Shown here: positions 25,421-33,058 of the stretch, piece by piece
How the letters are laid out: each line of letters begins with the position of its first letter
Numbering within the stretch: the stretch's first letter is position 1
From: a virus
Length of the DNA: 59,962 nt
IMG/VR virus record: IMGVR_UViG_3300045996_001403
Location: 1 to 59,962 of that record
Reading direction: 5' to 3' (one strand)
Notes under the pieces: model-generated
Seen by the model: the letters and a program-made list of their open reading frames with translations, nothing else
What the model was told of the DNA's origin: nothing
The model's database searches: none
Program-made: the position numbers and the translations under genes

Positions 25421-25618
25421 ATGGACATGTCCGACGCCCGAGCGTGGCGTAAGTCCAGTTACAGCGGCGCCAACAACGACTGCGTCGAGGTCGCCCTCCC
25501 CGAGGAGGGCCTGGCGATCCGTGACACGAAGAATCGTTCCGGCGGGATGGTGACCGTGGGGGCAACCGCCGCGGCGGCCTTCCTCGCGGCGGTCAAGCAG
25601 GGGCGGTTTGACGCCTGA
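25421..25618 (+). CDS. DUF397 protein, partner of XRE regulator
   Basis: 65 aa. Clear DUF397 pattern: ARAWRKSSYSGANNDCVEVA, then LAIRDTKNRSGG and a final AAAFLAAVKQGRFD. In Streptomyces such proteins pair with XRE-DUF5753 proteins (Scr1/Scr2-type, and proposed toxin-antitoxin pairs). The two genes end just before the attP arm repeat, as expected for cargo picked up by imprecise excision or insertion next to attP. Confidence 0.9.
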   Translation: MDMSDARAWRKSSYSGANNDCVEVALPEEGLAIRDTKNRSGGMVTVGATAAAAFLAAVKQGRFDA

Positions 25619-25862
25619 CCTCCGAGCCGGCGGGGTGCCTCGACGTGGCCCCGCCGGTCGCCCCAGTCGCGTCCGTGCGGCGCGCACCTGATCGCCCGTC
25701 AAGCGGAGGCTGCCCCTCGTGGGCGCCGGGAGAAGTGGGGAGAATCTGGGGAGATGATCTTGCCAATCGGACCTCTCCCCACCAACGGGAACCAACGCAT
25801 ACCTACCCCCTGAGCTGCGAAGATGGGCCATAAGTACACCTCAGGGAAGTGCGAAGACGTTA

Positions 25863-25905
25863 CTGGGGGTCAAGGGGTCGCAGGTTCAAATCCTGTCGTC
25901 CCGAC
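25863..25905 (+). other. attP core: 3' half of tRNA-Pro(GGG)
   Basis: Reads as anticodon loop CTGGGGG (anticodon GGG), anticodon stem TCAAG, variable GGGTC, T-arm GCAGG-TTCAAAT-CCTGT, acceptor CGTCCCG, discriminator A. The 5' half of a tRNA is absent, so this is not a gene but the segment that restores the host tRNA-Pro 3' end after integration. Confidence 0.85.
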
Positions 25906-25922
25906 GGTCGAAGTAGCAGGTC

Positions 25923-25959
25923 AGAGGCCCTGCTCTCCAACACGGAGAGCAGGGCCTCT
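25923..25959 (-). terminator. Terminator hairpin between attP core and int
   Basis: Perfect 16-bp stem AGAGGCCCTGCTCTCC / GGAGAGCAGGGCCTCT with a 5-base loop, just after the right end of the core. Placed to stop leftward int transcription before it enters the tRNA core, and after integration to shield the host tRNA. Confidence 0.75.
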
Positions 25960-26001
25960 CCCGTGTGGGGAGAATCTGGGGAGATGATCTTGATCGGGCG
26001 G

Positions 26002-27579
26002 CTAGCGGGCGCGGGCGAACCGCAGCACCTGGCCGCCCCCGCCAGTCGCCTCGGCACGCTCGGCAAGAAGCCGGTCCAACACCGTCACCGCTGACCGCGG
26101 GGACATCCCCAACCGGGCGTCCAACGCGGACTCCCACGCCCCGGTCAGCCCTTCCATCAACCGCTCCCGCATCTCCCGCGTGACGTGGCTGTAGCGCCCC
26201 TGCACCGAGCCGTCCGCGTGTCCGAGGCGTTCGTCCATCAACACGCCGGGCGTGCCCAGCTCCAGCATCAGCGTCTTGTGCGAGTGGCGCAGACCGTGTG
26301 GGGTCAGGCCCGGCGCGAGCGGCACCCAGCAGGCATCGGCCTTGCCGTGCGCGCCCTTGCCCCGCACCGGCACGCCGGGCCACGGTTCTCCCACCACCGG
26401 CACCGGACGCTCCGGGTGCGGCGCCTTCGCCGGGTACAGCCCGGTCGCGGCAGGCTGGAACACCCACGTCGCGAACCCGGACCGACGCCAGTGCGGGGCG
26501 GTCTCGCTCTTCGCGACGCCACGTACGAATCCCGACTCGGACACCGCGACCTCCACCCGCTCGCGCTTCTCCGGAGCGACCTTCTCCGGGTGGTTGAGCA
26601 CGTTGGACACCGTGCCGGTCGACACCCCGGCCAGGCGCGCCACGTCTGCGAGCGTCGCCCCCGAACGACGGGTGGTCTGTCGTGCGGCGTGGGCACCGCG
26701 GAACGCATAGACGTGGCCGTGGCAGTCGCATGTTTCGGGGCGGACGCGGGCGACGTGGTCGGAGAGCAGCCGGTCCAGGAAAGCGGGGGTGTCGATGGTG
26801 CGGTAGGAGTCGTCCTTCGGAGGCACACGGGTCATCACCCCGGTGGAAAGTTCGTACAGCTGCCACTCCACGCGTACCGAGCGCGGTCGGACATACCGGG
26901 TCTCCAGGCCTACGAGTTCTCCCCAGCGCGTCCCCGTGTAGTAGGTCGCGACCAGCAGCGCGAACTCGTCGTCCCGACCGGTGAGCAGTGCCGCCCGTTC
27001 TGCCAGCAGCAGCGCCCCGAGCGGATCCGTGATGGTCTTCTCCGGACTGCGCGCGGCGGACCTTCCTGCAACCTTGCCCCGGCCCCGACGTTTCGCGGCG
27101 GGATTGCGTTCGATCAAGTTGTACGGCGGTTCCGTGGCGTCTTGGAGCATAAGGTGCAAGATCTTGCGCCACTGTCGGACGCTGCTGTCCGCGTAGTCGG
27201 CTCGCCGCTCTTTCGCCTCCCAGGCGGCCACGTCAGACTCTGCGATGGCGTCAAGGTCCATCTCCCCAAAGTGGGGCAGCAAGTGCGCCTCGATGGCAAG
27301 CCGATAGCCCTCCATGGTGGATTCCGCCAGATGTTGAGCGGCATACCATTGAGAGGCAAAGGCATCGAATCGAACTTTGACGTTGACTACGACAGGTCGT
27401 TTGCCGTTGCGGACCTCGGCCTCTTTGTCGTTCGCGGCCTTCTCGGCTTCCCGCTTGGTTCGGAACCTGATTGTCCCGCCGTGCTCATCGGTGACCGTGC
27501 CGTAGTTACCGGGGCCGATCTTGTACCGGCCCCGGTAGTATGCCCCGTCCTTGCCGCCGCGTTTCTCGGCGTACCCCAC
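26002..27579 (-). CDS. int: Tyrosine integrase with inserted LacI-type HTH
   Basis: 525 aa, longer than the usual 370-450. GTG 27579 with GGAGGA upstream. N-terminal arm-binding region (about 1-60), SAM-like core-binding domain (about 70-150), catalytic domain with Arg218 (TGTRWGEL), Lys255 (PPKDDSYR), H428-x-x-R431 (HGLRHS), His454 (LGHAD) and nucleophile Tyr463 (GRYSHV). Between Lys255 and H-x-x-R lies a full LacI-family HTH signature, ADVARLAGVSTGTVSNVLN (311-329), plus the following helix. Residues 283-288 (TCDCHG) could bind metal. Catalyses attP x tRNA-Pro attB recombination. Confidence 0.95.
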   Translation of the reverse strand: MGYAEKRGGKDGAYYRGRYKIGPGNYGTVTDEHGGTIRFRTKREAEKAANDKEAEVRNGKRPVVVNVKVRFDAFASQWYAAQHLAESTMEGYRLAIEAHLLPHFGEMDLDAIAESDVAAWEAKERRADYADSSVRQWRKILHLMLQDATEPPYNLIERNPAAKRRGRGKVAGRSAARSPEKTITDPLGALLLAERAALLTGRDDEFALLVATYYTGTRWGELVGLETRYVRPRSVRVEWQLYELSTGVMTRVPPKDDSYRTIDTPAFLDRLLSDHVARVRPETCDCHGHVYAFRGAHAARQTTRRSGATLADVARLAGVSTGTVSNVLNHPEKVAPEKRERVEVAVSESGFVRGVAKSETAPHWRRSGFATWVFQPAATGLYPAKAPHPERPVPVVGEPWPGVPVRGKGAHGKADACWVPLAPGLTPHGLRHSHKTLMLELGTPGVLMDERLGHADGSVQGRYSHVTREMRERLMEGLTGAWESALDARLGMSPRSAVTVLDRLLAERAEATGGGGQVLRFARAR

Positions 27580-27616
27580 CGATCCTCCGTCATGTCGTCG
27601 GCGGGGAGTTACCCGC

Positions 27617-28321
27617 CTACTCTTCGTCTGTTCGGCGCTTCAGCTCGCGCACCTTCGGGCTCGGCTCGGGTAGCTTCTTCGCCAGTGCATCCATGGCCTT
27701 GCGCAGGTCGGCACCGTTGGCTGTGAACTTTGCGTATCGGTCTTCGGCGGCGTTCTCGCGCTCGCTTACAAGTCGGCCCAGTTCGCCCATGTTCCGCAGC
27801 AGGTCGCGCTGATCCTCGGTGGAGTCGCTGACCTTGCGGTACACCTCGTCCAGCCGCTTACCGTGGTTATTCCATGTCTCGACCATGCCGTCGAGAACCT
27901 TCCGCTGCCTGTCGATCATCTCCGCCGCGAGCCGTCGCTGCTCAGCCAGCATCCCGGCGGCGAACACGGCGTGGCGGTGCTCCGCGTCCTTCGCGTCCTG
28001 CTCGTTTTGCTTGATGATCGCTCCAGCCAGCTCTTCCTGACGCTGGTAAAGCATGCGCACGACGCGAATCACCAGGAAGATTCCCGCGAGTATGACGGTG
28101 CCCAGCGTGGCAGCCGCGGCCCCGGTCCACGCGAGGTTGCTGATGTAGTCCTCGCCCGTGTCGTGGGCTTTCTTCGTGGAGACCCAGAGGGCCCCGGAGG
28201 CGACGGTCCCGATGGCGAGCGTCAGCCACTGACCGCGCGTCCACGTCCTGCCAACCCGGCGCCATGACGCCATCGGACTGCCCTTGTTGACTCCCGGCTG
28301 CTTCTGGTGGCTCGACGTCAC
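27617..28321 (-). CDS. Two-TM protein with long coiled coil in the lysogeny operon
   Basis: 234 aa, GTG 28321 with GGAGAGGG upstream. TM helices at about 34-50 and 66-86, then a continuous charged helical region to the C-terminus (RQEELAGAIIKQNEQDAKDA; RLVSERENAAEDRYAKF) ending in a basic tail. No enzyme motif. It lies between repressor and integrase, on the same strand, so it should be made in the lysogen. A superinfection-exclusion or sensor role is inferred only from this placement and membrane topology. Confidence 0.65.
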   Translation of the reverse strand: MTSSHQKQPGVNKGSPMASWRRVGRTWTRGQWLTLAIGTVASGALWVSTKKAHDTGEDYISNLAWTGAAAATLGTVILAGIFLVIRVVRMLYQRQEELAGAIIKQNEQDAKDAEHRHAVFAAGMLAEQRRLAAEMIDRQRKVLDGMVETWNNHGKRLDEVYRKVSDSTEDQRDLLRNMGELGRLVSERENAAEDRYAKFTANGADLRKAMDALAKKLPEPSPKVRELKRRTDEE

Positions 28322-28414
28322 TGTCCGCCCTCTCCGTCCACGCCCCGCGTGACGGAGTGTAATGACCGCCTATCTGCGGATTCCAGGTGACGCAGAAGGG
28401 ATCATCCGAACGGA

Positions 28415-28876
28415 CTAACTGGCAACCCTCCCGTCATCCGTACGCAACCTAGGGTCCGGCTGCTGCTGCGCCGGTTGAGCGAACAGTCCGTCCATGTAGA
28501 CCCGTGCGACCTGGTCTCCGTGCCGGGCGCGCAGCCGTGCCACCGCGGCGGCGACTTCCGCGAACGGGTCACCCTCCTCCGCGTCTGCCCCCTCCTTGTC
28601 CTCGACGTCAGCCCCCTCGACAGGCTGCGGCTCGGGCATGTTGGCGGGACGCCCTCCGGCGCGGATGGAGTCGATGCTCCCCGGCATCCACCGGAGGGCT
28701 TCCTCTAGAGCTGACTTGGTGGCGCGGTTGGGGCGGCTCGTCGCGCCACTGCGGATGAGGCCTAGTCCTTGGCGCGTGATGCCACTGAAGTCTGCAACGT
28801 CTTGCCACTGCAAGCCGAGCTCTCGGACCCGGTCCTCCATCCAGGAGCCAAGATCTTTGCTGGAGTTTGCTGACAT
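28415..28876 (-). CDS. Immunity repressor
   Basis: 153 aa from ATG 28876. HTH in residues about 9-50 (GSWMEDRVRELGLQWQDVAD, then FSGITRQGLGLIRSG), an acidic middle (GADVEDKEGADAEEGDP) and a helical C-terminus (VAAAVARLRARHGDQVARV) suited to dimerisation. No S24 protease motif, so it is not LexA-type cleavable. The start has no Shine-Dalgarno; TGCCAAAAT (extended -10) ends 7 bases upstream, so probably leaderless. Divergent from the Cro-like gene, with int downstream. Confidence 0.75.
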   Translation of the reverse strand: MSANSSKDLGSWMEDRVRELGLQWQDVADFSGITRQGLGLIRSGATSRPNRATKSALEEALRWMPGSIDSIRAGGRPANMPEPQPVEGADVEDKEGADAEEGDPFAEVAAAVARLRARHGDQVARVYMDGLFAQPAQQQPDPRLRTDDGRVAS

Positions 28877-29053
28877 GGAGCAAATTTTGGCACACGTTCG
28901 GTCACAGCACAGTGTCGGGGACCACAGTTTCCGCAGGTTACGACAATCGGTGTACACGACCGGTTACTACTTGTCACCAACACGACCACTAGTTGACAGC
29001 AAACTTGCTGTTCGAGGGTTGTTCGAGGAAAGAACTTTGCGTACGGTTGCAAC
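28865..29053. promoter_or_regulatory. Lysis-lysogeny control region
   Basis: Between repressor (-) and Cro-like (+) starts. Rightward promoter: TTGTTC (29019-29024), 17 bases, TACGGT (29042-29047), ending 6 bases before ATG 29054 (leaderless). Leftward: extended -10 TGCCAAAAT (28892-28884). Operator candidates: imperfect palindrome ACAGCAA-AC-TTGCTGT (28996-29011), half-site GTTTGCTG at 28865-28872 over the repressor start, direct repeats TGTTCGAGG at 29009 and 29020 (one helical turn apart), and GTGTACAC (28950-28957). Confidence 0.65.
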
Positions 29054-29305
29054 ATGCCAGCCGCCAAGAAGACCAACGGGAAAGCCCTCCGGGCGATCCG
29101 CACGGCCCGCGGCCTGAAGCTCAACCAGCTCGCCGCACGGCTCGACAAGCTCGGCGCCGCAACCGCCAAGCCGTCGCACCTCTGCAACATCGAGACCGGT
29201 CGCAGAGATGCCAGCGATGCCCTCCGCAATGCCATCGCCCTGGTCTTGGGCATCGACGTCGCCGCCATTGAGACCCGGCCGGTGCCCCATGACGCCGCAG
29301 CCTGA
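29054..29305 (+). CDS. Cro-like XRE regulator
   Basis: 83 aa, ATG, apparently leaderless. Single XRE HTH domain: KALRAIRTARGLKLNQLAAR, then AKPSHLCNIETGRRDASDAL and ALVLGIDVAAIE. First gene of the long rightward early operon and divergent from the repressor, the classical cro position. It probably lowers repressor synthesis after induction. Confidence 0.8.
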   Translation: MPAAKKTNGKALRAIRTARGLKLNQLAARLDKLGAATAKPSHLCNIETGRRDASDALRNAIALVLGIDVAAIETRPVPHDAAA

Positions 29306-29600
29306 CCCCGCCGCCAACCTGCCCCGCCTCTACCTGCCGGCCGAACTCGCCACCGCCCTGGGCGTCAGCGAGTGGTGGGTGAAGAACGAGGCCCGCCACC
29401 GCCGCATCCCCTCCGTGAAGATCGCCGGTGCGTGGCGGTTCACCTCCGTCCACTTCGCCCAGATCGTCGCGAAGCACGAGCAGGCACCCGAGGTCGTTCG
29501 GGCCGAGACCACGACCCCCCGCCGCCGGACGGTTCTCGCGAACCCCGACGCCCCCCAGCTCCAGGCGCGCACGCCCCGCCGCCAGCGCCGCACCGCATGA
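29289..29600 (+). CDS. Excisionase-like winged-helix DNA-binding protein
   Basis: 103 aa. ATG 29289 lies inside the end of the Cro-like gene. MerR/AlpA-like HTH: LYLPAELATALGVSEWWVKN, EARHRRIPSVKIAGAWRFT, then a helix and a basic Pro/Arg tail. Small proteins of this type act as recombination directionality factors; being second in the early operon fits expression at induction. One of three such candidates here (also 22043 and 44545). Confidence 0.65.
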   Translation: MTPQPDPAANLPRLYLPAELATALGVSEWWVKNEARHRRIPSVKIAGAWRFTSVHFAQIVAKHEQAPEVVRAETTTPRRRTVLANPDAPQLQARTPRRQRRTA

Positions 29601-29617
29601 ATAGGAGGTGACACCCC

Positions 29618-30424
29618 GTGACTGACGTGACCCTGTTCGGCCAGTCCCCGTTCGACGCGATCCGCCGGGTCGACGAGAACGGCGAGCACTGGACGGGCCG
29701 CGAGTTGATGCCGCTCCTCGGGTACGAGAAGTGGGAGCGGTTCGTGGATGCGATCCACCGCGCCCAAGCTGTAGCCGCCAACGCGGGCGACACCCAGGCT
29801 TTTTCCCGGCTCCGGGAAGAAGACACCGGTGGTCGCCCCCGCCAGAACTGCCGCATGACGCGCTACGGCTGCTACCTGGTCGCCATGAACGGCGACCCCC
29901 GCAAGCCGGAGATCGCCGCCGCCCAGACCTACTTCGCCGTGAAGACCCGTGAGGCGGAGGTCCGGACGTCCCTCCCGGACATCTCCACCCCGACCGGTGT
30001 TCTCGCGATGGCGGAGCAGTTCGCCGCGACCGCCCGGCAGCTCGTCGCCGCCGAGAAGCGCGTGGCGGAGTTGGAGCCCAAGGCCGCCGCAGTGGACCTC
30101 TACATGGACGCCTCCGAGGTGTTCCTCATCCGCGAGGTCGCCAAGACCCTCGGGGTGAAGGAGTCGGTACTCCGTCAGCACTGCTACGACCGCAAGATCC
30201 TGATGTCTCACCCGGCCCGCCGCAACGAGCCGTACGCGGAGCACGTGACCGCCGGCTACTTCGAGGTGAAGGCTCGCCCGGTTGAGGTGCGCGGCGAGCC
30301 CCGCGCCTTCAACACCACGTACGTCACGACCATCGGGGTGGAGTTCCTGCGCCGCTCGCTCACGCGGGCCGGGCTGCTGGGTGACGGTCCTCGTCTGGTC
30401 GCCATCCCCGGAGGTGTCGCGTGA
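29618..30424 (+). CDS. ant: Phage antirepressor (KilAC-type)
   Basis: 268 aa, GTG after AGGAGGTGA. The N-terminal region (about 15-115) resembles BRO-N/DinD-like antirepressor domains ([40 protein letters not shown]). Residues about 165-260 form a KilAC domain with HTH ([20 protein letters not shown]) and a final [14 protein letters not shown]. Probably relieves repression on induction by binding the repressor. Confidence 0.85.
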   Translation: MTDVTLFGQSPFDAIRRVDENGEHWTGRELMPLLGYEKWERFVDAIHRAQAVAANAGDTQAFSRLREEDTGGRPRQNCRMTRYGCYLVAMNGDPRKPEIAAAQTYFAVKTREAEVRTSLPDISTPTGVLAMAEQFAATARQLVAAEKRVAELEPKAAAVDLYMDASEVFLIREVAKTLGVKESVLRQHCYDRKILMSHPARRNEPYAEHVTAGYFEVKARPVEVRGEPRAFNTTYVTTIGVEFLRRSLTRAGLLGDGPRLVAIPGGVA

Positions 30425-30585
30425 ACCCCATCCGCCGCGTCCTCTCGTACCTCCGTCCTTCGCCGGTGGAGGTCAGCCAGGAAGACGCGTTCATCGACGA
30501 GCTGTCCACCACGGACACCGACCCCTCGGAGCGGCTGGCGTTCCTGCTGGCGGTGGCCTCCGAGAACCTGAAGTGGGTGTCGTGA
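30421..30585 (+). CDS. Small hypothetical protein
   Basis: 54 aa, GTGA overlap with the antirepressor gene. Basic start ([14 protein letters not shown]), then an acidic helical segment ([20 protein letters not shown]). Function unknown; coupled to the next gene by TGATG. Confidence 0.6.
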   Translation: MNPIRRVLSYLRPSPVEVSQEDAFIDELSTTDTDPSERLAFLLAVASENLKWVS

Positions 30586-30707
30586 TGGGCCTCATCAAGC
30601 GCCTGTTCGGCTCCAAGCGGGTGTCCGGCAAGGACATGCAGCGCCTGGAGCGGGAGATCGCGGAGGTGCTCCGCGAGGAAGCCCGCAAGCGCGGGGGTGG
30701 CAAGTGA
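30585..30707 (+). CDS. Forty-residue basic helical protein
   Basis: 40 aa, ATG overlapping the previous stop. LIKRLFGSKRVSG followed by one amphipathic charged helix (QRLEREIAEVLREEARKR). The N-terminal pattern could attach peripherally to the membrane. Function unknown. Confidence 0.55.
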   Translation: MGLIKRLFGSKRVSGKDMQRLEREIAEVLREEARKRGGGK

Positions 30708-30805
30708 GCCCCGACGAACTGGCTGCCGCCTACGCCGAAGCCGTCGCCCCGGACGAGCTGGCAGACGAGCAGTGGGACCGCGAGCAGTCCCTCGCCAACG
30801 ACTGA
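30704..30805 (+). CDS. Acidic 33-residue peptide
   Basis: 33 aa, GTGA overlap. Strongly acidic (SPDELAAAYAEAVAPDELAD). Short acidic early phage peptides can mimic DNA or inhibit host enzymes, but here only composition supports that idea. Confidence 0.5.
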   Translation: MSPDELAAAYAEAVAPDELADEQWDREQSLAND

Positions 30806-30822
30806 CTTTCCCCGAGCGCCGT

Positions 30823-30841
30823 GTTTCCCGGGCGGGGAAAC
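30823..30841 (+). terminator. Short hairpin, possible attenuator
   Basis: GTTTCCC / GGGAAAC stem of 7 bp with a 5-base loop in the only sizeable gap of this part of the early operon. There is no T-run, so weak or conditional termination at most. Confidence 0.35.
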
Positions 30842-30925
30842 CGGCCCGACGAAGACAACTTTCGCGGTCTCCCGCGCCCGGACAGACGCGAGAGACCACT
30901 GACCTCAAGGAGATGTGACCTCCTC

Positions 30926-31366
30926 ATGGCTGATACGAAGCGTACCCAACTCACCCGGGACGACGTCATTGTCCACTCGTACGACCTGCCTGGTACATGG
31001 CATGGCGTCGTGTGGCACGTCGAGATCAATGCGAAGCACTACGTGGTGAGCGCCGTGGACCTGCCATCGGTCGCGGCCGGCTACAAGACCTGCGAGACCG
31101 CCGTGTTCCCGGCCAACTCCGACGGCACAGTGGACAACTACCACGACCTCGTGATGTTGGGCGACATCAAGGACCACGAGGCTGCCATCGCGGCTTTGCT
31201 GGAAGACCTCAGCGGCGCTCCGGAACCCAAGCCGACGACGGAGGACTTCCTCCGCTGGCTGGTTCGCATGGACGACCCGACCGACGAGCAGGGCGTCCGG
31301 GACCGCCAGGTCGTGCGGCTCTCCGCGATCATCGACCGCGCCCGCGCGCTGCTCGGGGAGGCGTGA
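30926..31366 (+). CDS. Hypothetical protein
   Basis: 146 aa, ATG 30926. The AGGAG Shine-Dalgarno lies about 13 bases upstream and can pair with CCTCCT just before the ATG, so the start may be partly masked. The N-terminal half is beta-rich (DVIVHSYDLPGTWHGVVWHV; HYVVSAVDLPSVAAGYKTCE), the C-terminal half helical. Not recognised. Confidence 0.65.
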   Translation: MADTKRTQLTRDDVIVHSYDLPGTWHGVVWHVEINAKHYVVSAVDLPSVAAGYKTCETAVFPANSDGTVDNYHDLVMLGDIKDHEAAIAALLEDLSGAPEPKPTTEDFLRWLVRMDDPTDEQGVRDRQVVRLSAIIDRARALLGEA

Positions 31367-31548
31367 TGTCCGAGTCGGTCCGCATCACCGCCAGGCACCG
31401 GGCCCCCGAGCACCGCGCCGAGGACCACGCCCCGCTCGACTACGTGATGACCATGGTCTACCGCATCACCGGGCGCATCCCGGACCGGGATACCGCGCCG
31501 CGGCACTACGCCGACACCTTCACCGGCGACTTGGCGGGGGTGGCGTGA
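31366..31548 (+). CDS. Small hypothetical protein
   Basis: 60 aa, TGATG overlap. His/Arg-rich (ITARHRAPEHRAEDHAP) and then a short helical part (YVMTMVYRITGRIPDRD). Function unknown. Confidence 0.55.
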   Translation: MSESVRITARHRAPEHRAEDHAPLDYVMTMVYRITGRIPDRDTAPRHYADTFTGDLAGVA

Positions 31549-31805
31549 TGTCGCACTGGGACTACACGCTGCGCCTGGATGACGTGTTCCACAACGAGAA
31601 CATGTCGTTCGACGCCCGCCGCGACGAGATCGTGAAGCGCATCCGCACCTCCCCGTTCTACGACAAGACCGACGGTTGGCTCGTGGACTTCGTGGGGGAG
31701 ATGGCGAACTCCGACCACGTGGACGAGTTCGACGAGTGGCGGGACCAGTTCTACGACTGGTGCAACCTCAATCGCGTGTGGGTCCAGACGCGAAAGGCCG
31801 CCTGA
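31548..31805 (+). CDS. Small hypothetical protein
   Basis: 85 aa, TGATG overlap. Aromatic and acidic (DGWLVDFVGEMANSDHVDEF; WRDQFYDWCNLNRVWVQTR), probably a compact helical fold. Function unknown. Confidence 0.6.
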   Translation: MSHWDYTLRLDDVFHNENMSFDARRDEIVKRIRTSPFYDKTDGWLVDFVGEMANSDHVDEFDEWRDQFYDWCNLNRVWVQTRKAA

Positions 31806-32095
31806 TGCTGCACCTCCGCACCCCCGAGCTGCACAACCTGCTCGACGCCGTGGCCAACGGCAGGGTCGTCCACCACTCCGGTGACTGCGGGGCCTGGCCT
31901 ACCGGATGGTCCTGGACCGAGGGCGGGCACATGACCTTCCAGGCCCAGTGCGACCTGGACTACCTGCACCGCCACTGCCTCGTGAGCTGGGAGTGCACCC
32001 GCAACTCGTGCGGCGACTCCGCCTACACCACCACCTCCGGCGAGGAGCTGCTGGAGCAGTGGGACACCGACTACCCGAAGGGGAGTGCCGCGTGA
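31805..32095 (+). CDS. Cys/His-rich small protein
   Basis: 96 aa, TGATG overlap. His and Cys residues (VVHHSGDCGAWPTGW; CDLDYLHRHCLVSWECTRNS) could bind zinc. Function unknown. Confidence 0.6.
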   Translation: MLHLRTPELHNLLDAVANGRVVHHSGDCGAWPTGWSWTEGGHMTFQAQCDLDYLHRHCLVSWECTRNSCGDSAYTTTSGEELLEQWDTDYPKGSAA

Positions 32096-32703
32096 GCGAC
32101 TATCCCGAGATGGCGGAGCGCTTCAAGCGCGACACCGCCGACCACGTGATGACCGTCGCCCACGACGACGGCCTGTACCGGCACCTGAAGTTCCGCAACC
32201 CCAAGCACTCGTGGAACTACTGGTTCGACCTGATCACCGTGCCCGGCGCGCTGATCTTCCAGGGCGCCGGGCAGTCCTTCGTGTTCCGCCGCACCGAGGA
32301 CATGTTCGCGTTCTTTCGTGGGTCGGCGTGGAAGGGTGCGCCGAACTACAGCTACTGGGCGGAGGAGCTCACCGACGGCGGGCGTGACTCGGTCATGCGG
32401 TACAGCGAGGACCTGTTCGTGCGGGAGGTCAAGGAGCGCTTCGTCGAGGACATCCGGGACGGCTCGGTGCCGCCGGGTACCAGCAAGGCCCTGCTGGAGC
32501 ACTTCGAGTGGGTGGACCACTCGTTCGAACAGAACGCCCGCGACGCGCTCGATTCGTTCGAGCACAAAGGCTTCTGCTTCCGCGACACGTGGGAGTGGGA
32601 CTTCCGGGACTACCACTGGTGGTACCTGTGGGCCTGTCAGGCGATCGTGTGGGGCATCAACCGGTACGACGCCGCTCGGCAGCCCGAGGCGGTGGCGTCA
32701 TGA
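32092..32703 (+). CDS. Hypothetical protein
   Basis: 203 aa, GTGA overlap. Aromatic-rich, with a beta-rich first half (LYRHLKFRNPKHSWNYWFDL; ALIFQGAGQSFVFRRTEDMF) and a helical C-terminal half (WEWDFRDYHWWYLWACQAIV). A compact soluble fold conserved in layout among actinophage early regions, from memory; role unknown. Confidence 0.65.
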   Translation: MSDYPEMAERFKRDTADHVMTVAHDDGLYRHLKFRNPKHSWNYWFDLITVPGALIFQGAGQSFVFRRTEDMFAFFRGSAWKGAPNYSYWAEELTDGGRDSVMRYSEDLFVREVKERFVEDIRDGSVPPGTSKALLEHFEWVDHSFEQNARDALDSFEHKGFCFRDTWEWDFRDYHWWYLWACQAIVWGINRYDAARQPEAVAS

Positions 32704-32888
32704 GCGCCTTCGTCACCATCGTCTGCGACTGCACCCCGGCGTGTGGTGAGACCACGATCGTGGACGGGGTCGAGACCCGCTCCCAGGCCCGTGCGATCGC
32801 GGAGGACCGGGGCTGGTACCGGGACACCCTGCCCGGCGGGAACACCTACATCGTGGCCCCGGGTCACAGGTTGGGGCGTGCGTCGTGA
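32700..32888 (+). CDS. Small Cys-containing protein
   Basis: 62 aa, ATGA overlap. N-terminal IVCDCTPACGETT with three cysteines, then a helix (RSQARAIAEDRGW). Resembles small zinc-ribbon-like phage proteins. Function unknown. Confidence 0.6.
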   Translation: MSAFVTIVCDCTPACGETTIVDGVETRSQARAIAEDRGWYRDTLPGGNTYIVAPGHRLGRAS

Positions 32889-33058
32889 CCGAGACGTGGG
32901 CCGTGGGCGACCGGTGCTACTGCCGACGCGCCGACGGGGAGGCCTGCCCGGCGATCGTGGACGAGGTGCACGACACCGTGCTGGTGGTCGGCACCGCGAC
33001 CCGCATCCCCGAGACCTACATCGTCACCCCCGACGAGATTTCCCGGAGGATCCGATGA
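32885..33058 (+). CDS. Small beta-rich protein
   Basis: 57 aa, GTGA overlap. WAVGDRCYCRRADGEACPAI followed by VDEVHDTVLVVGTATRIPET: an SH3-like small-barrel pattern with three cysteines. Function unknown. Confidence 0.55.
   Translation: MTETWAVGDRCYCRRADGEACPAIVDEVHDTVLVVGTATRIPETYIVTPDEISRRIR

Larger units (their letters stand above)
25735..25992. other. attP: attP with arm-type direct repeats
   Basis: Two identical 28-bp direct repeats (25735-25762 and 25965-25992), each holding two TGGGGAGA boxes 11 bases apart, flank a tRNA-like core. An inverted TCTCCCCA box is at 25774-25781. The distances (100 bp left, 59 bp right of the core) fit P and P' arms for a tyrosine integrase with separate arm- and core-binding domains. 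The right repeat abuts the integrase stop codon. Confidence 0.8.

Noticed and set aside
25645-25833. Rightward 62-codon frame across the attP left arm
   Set aside because: Lies over arm repeats, Pro/Ser/Arg-rich, no ribosome-binding site.
25863-25905. Complete tRNA-Pro gene
   Set aside because: Only anticodon loop to 3' end is present; upstream bases do not form D arm or acceptor 5' strand. Interpreted as attP core.
30905-30930. Riboswitch-like hairpin masking the start at 30926
   Set aside because: AGGAG/CCTCC pairing is only five bases with a short loop; mentioned in the gene entry but too weak to call a regulator.
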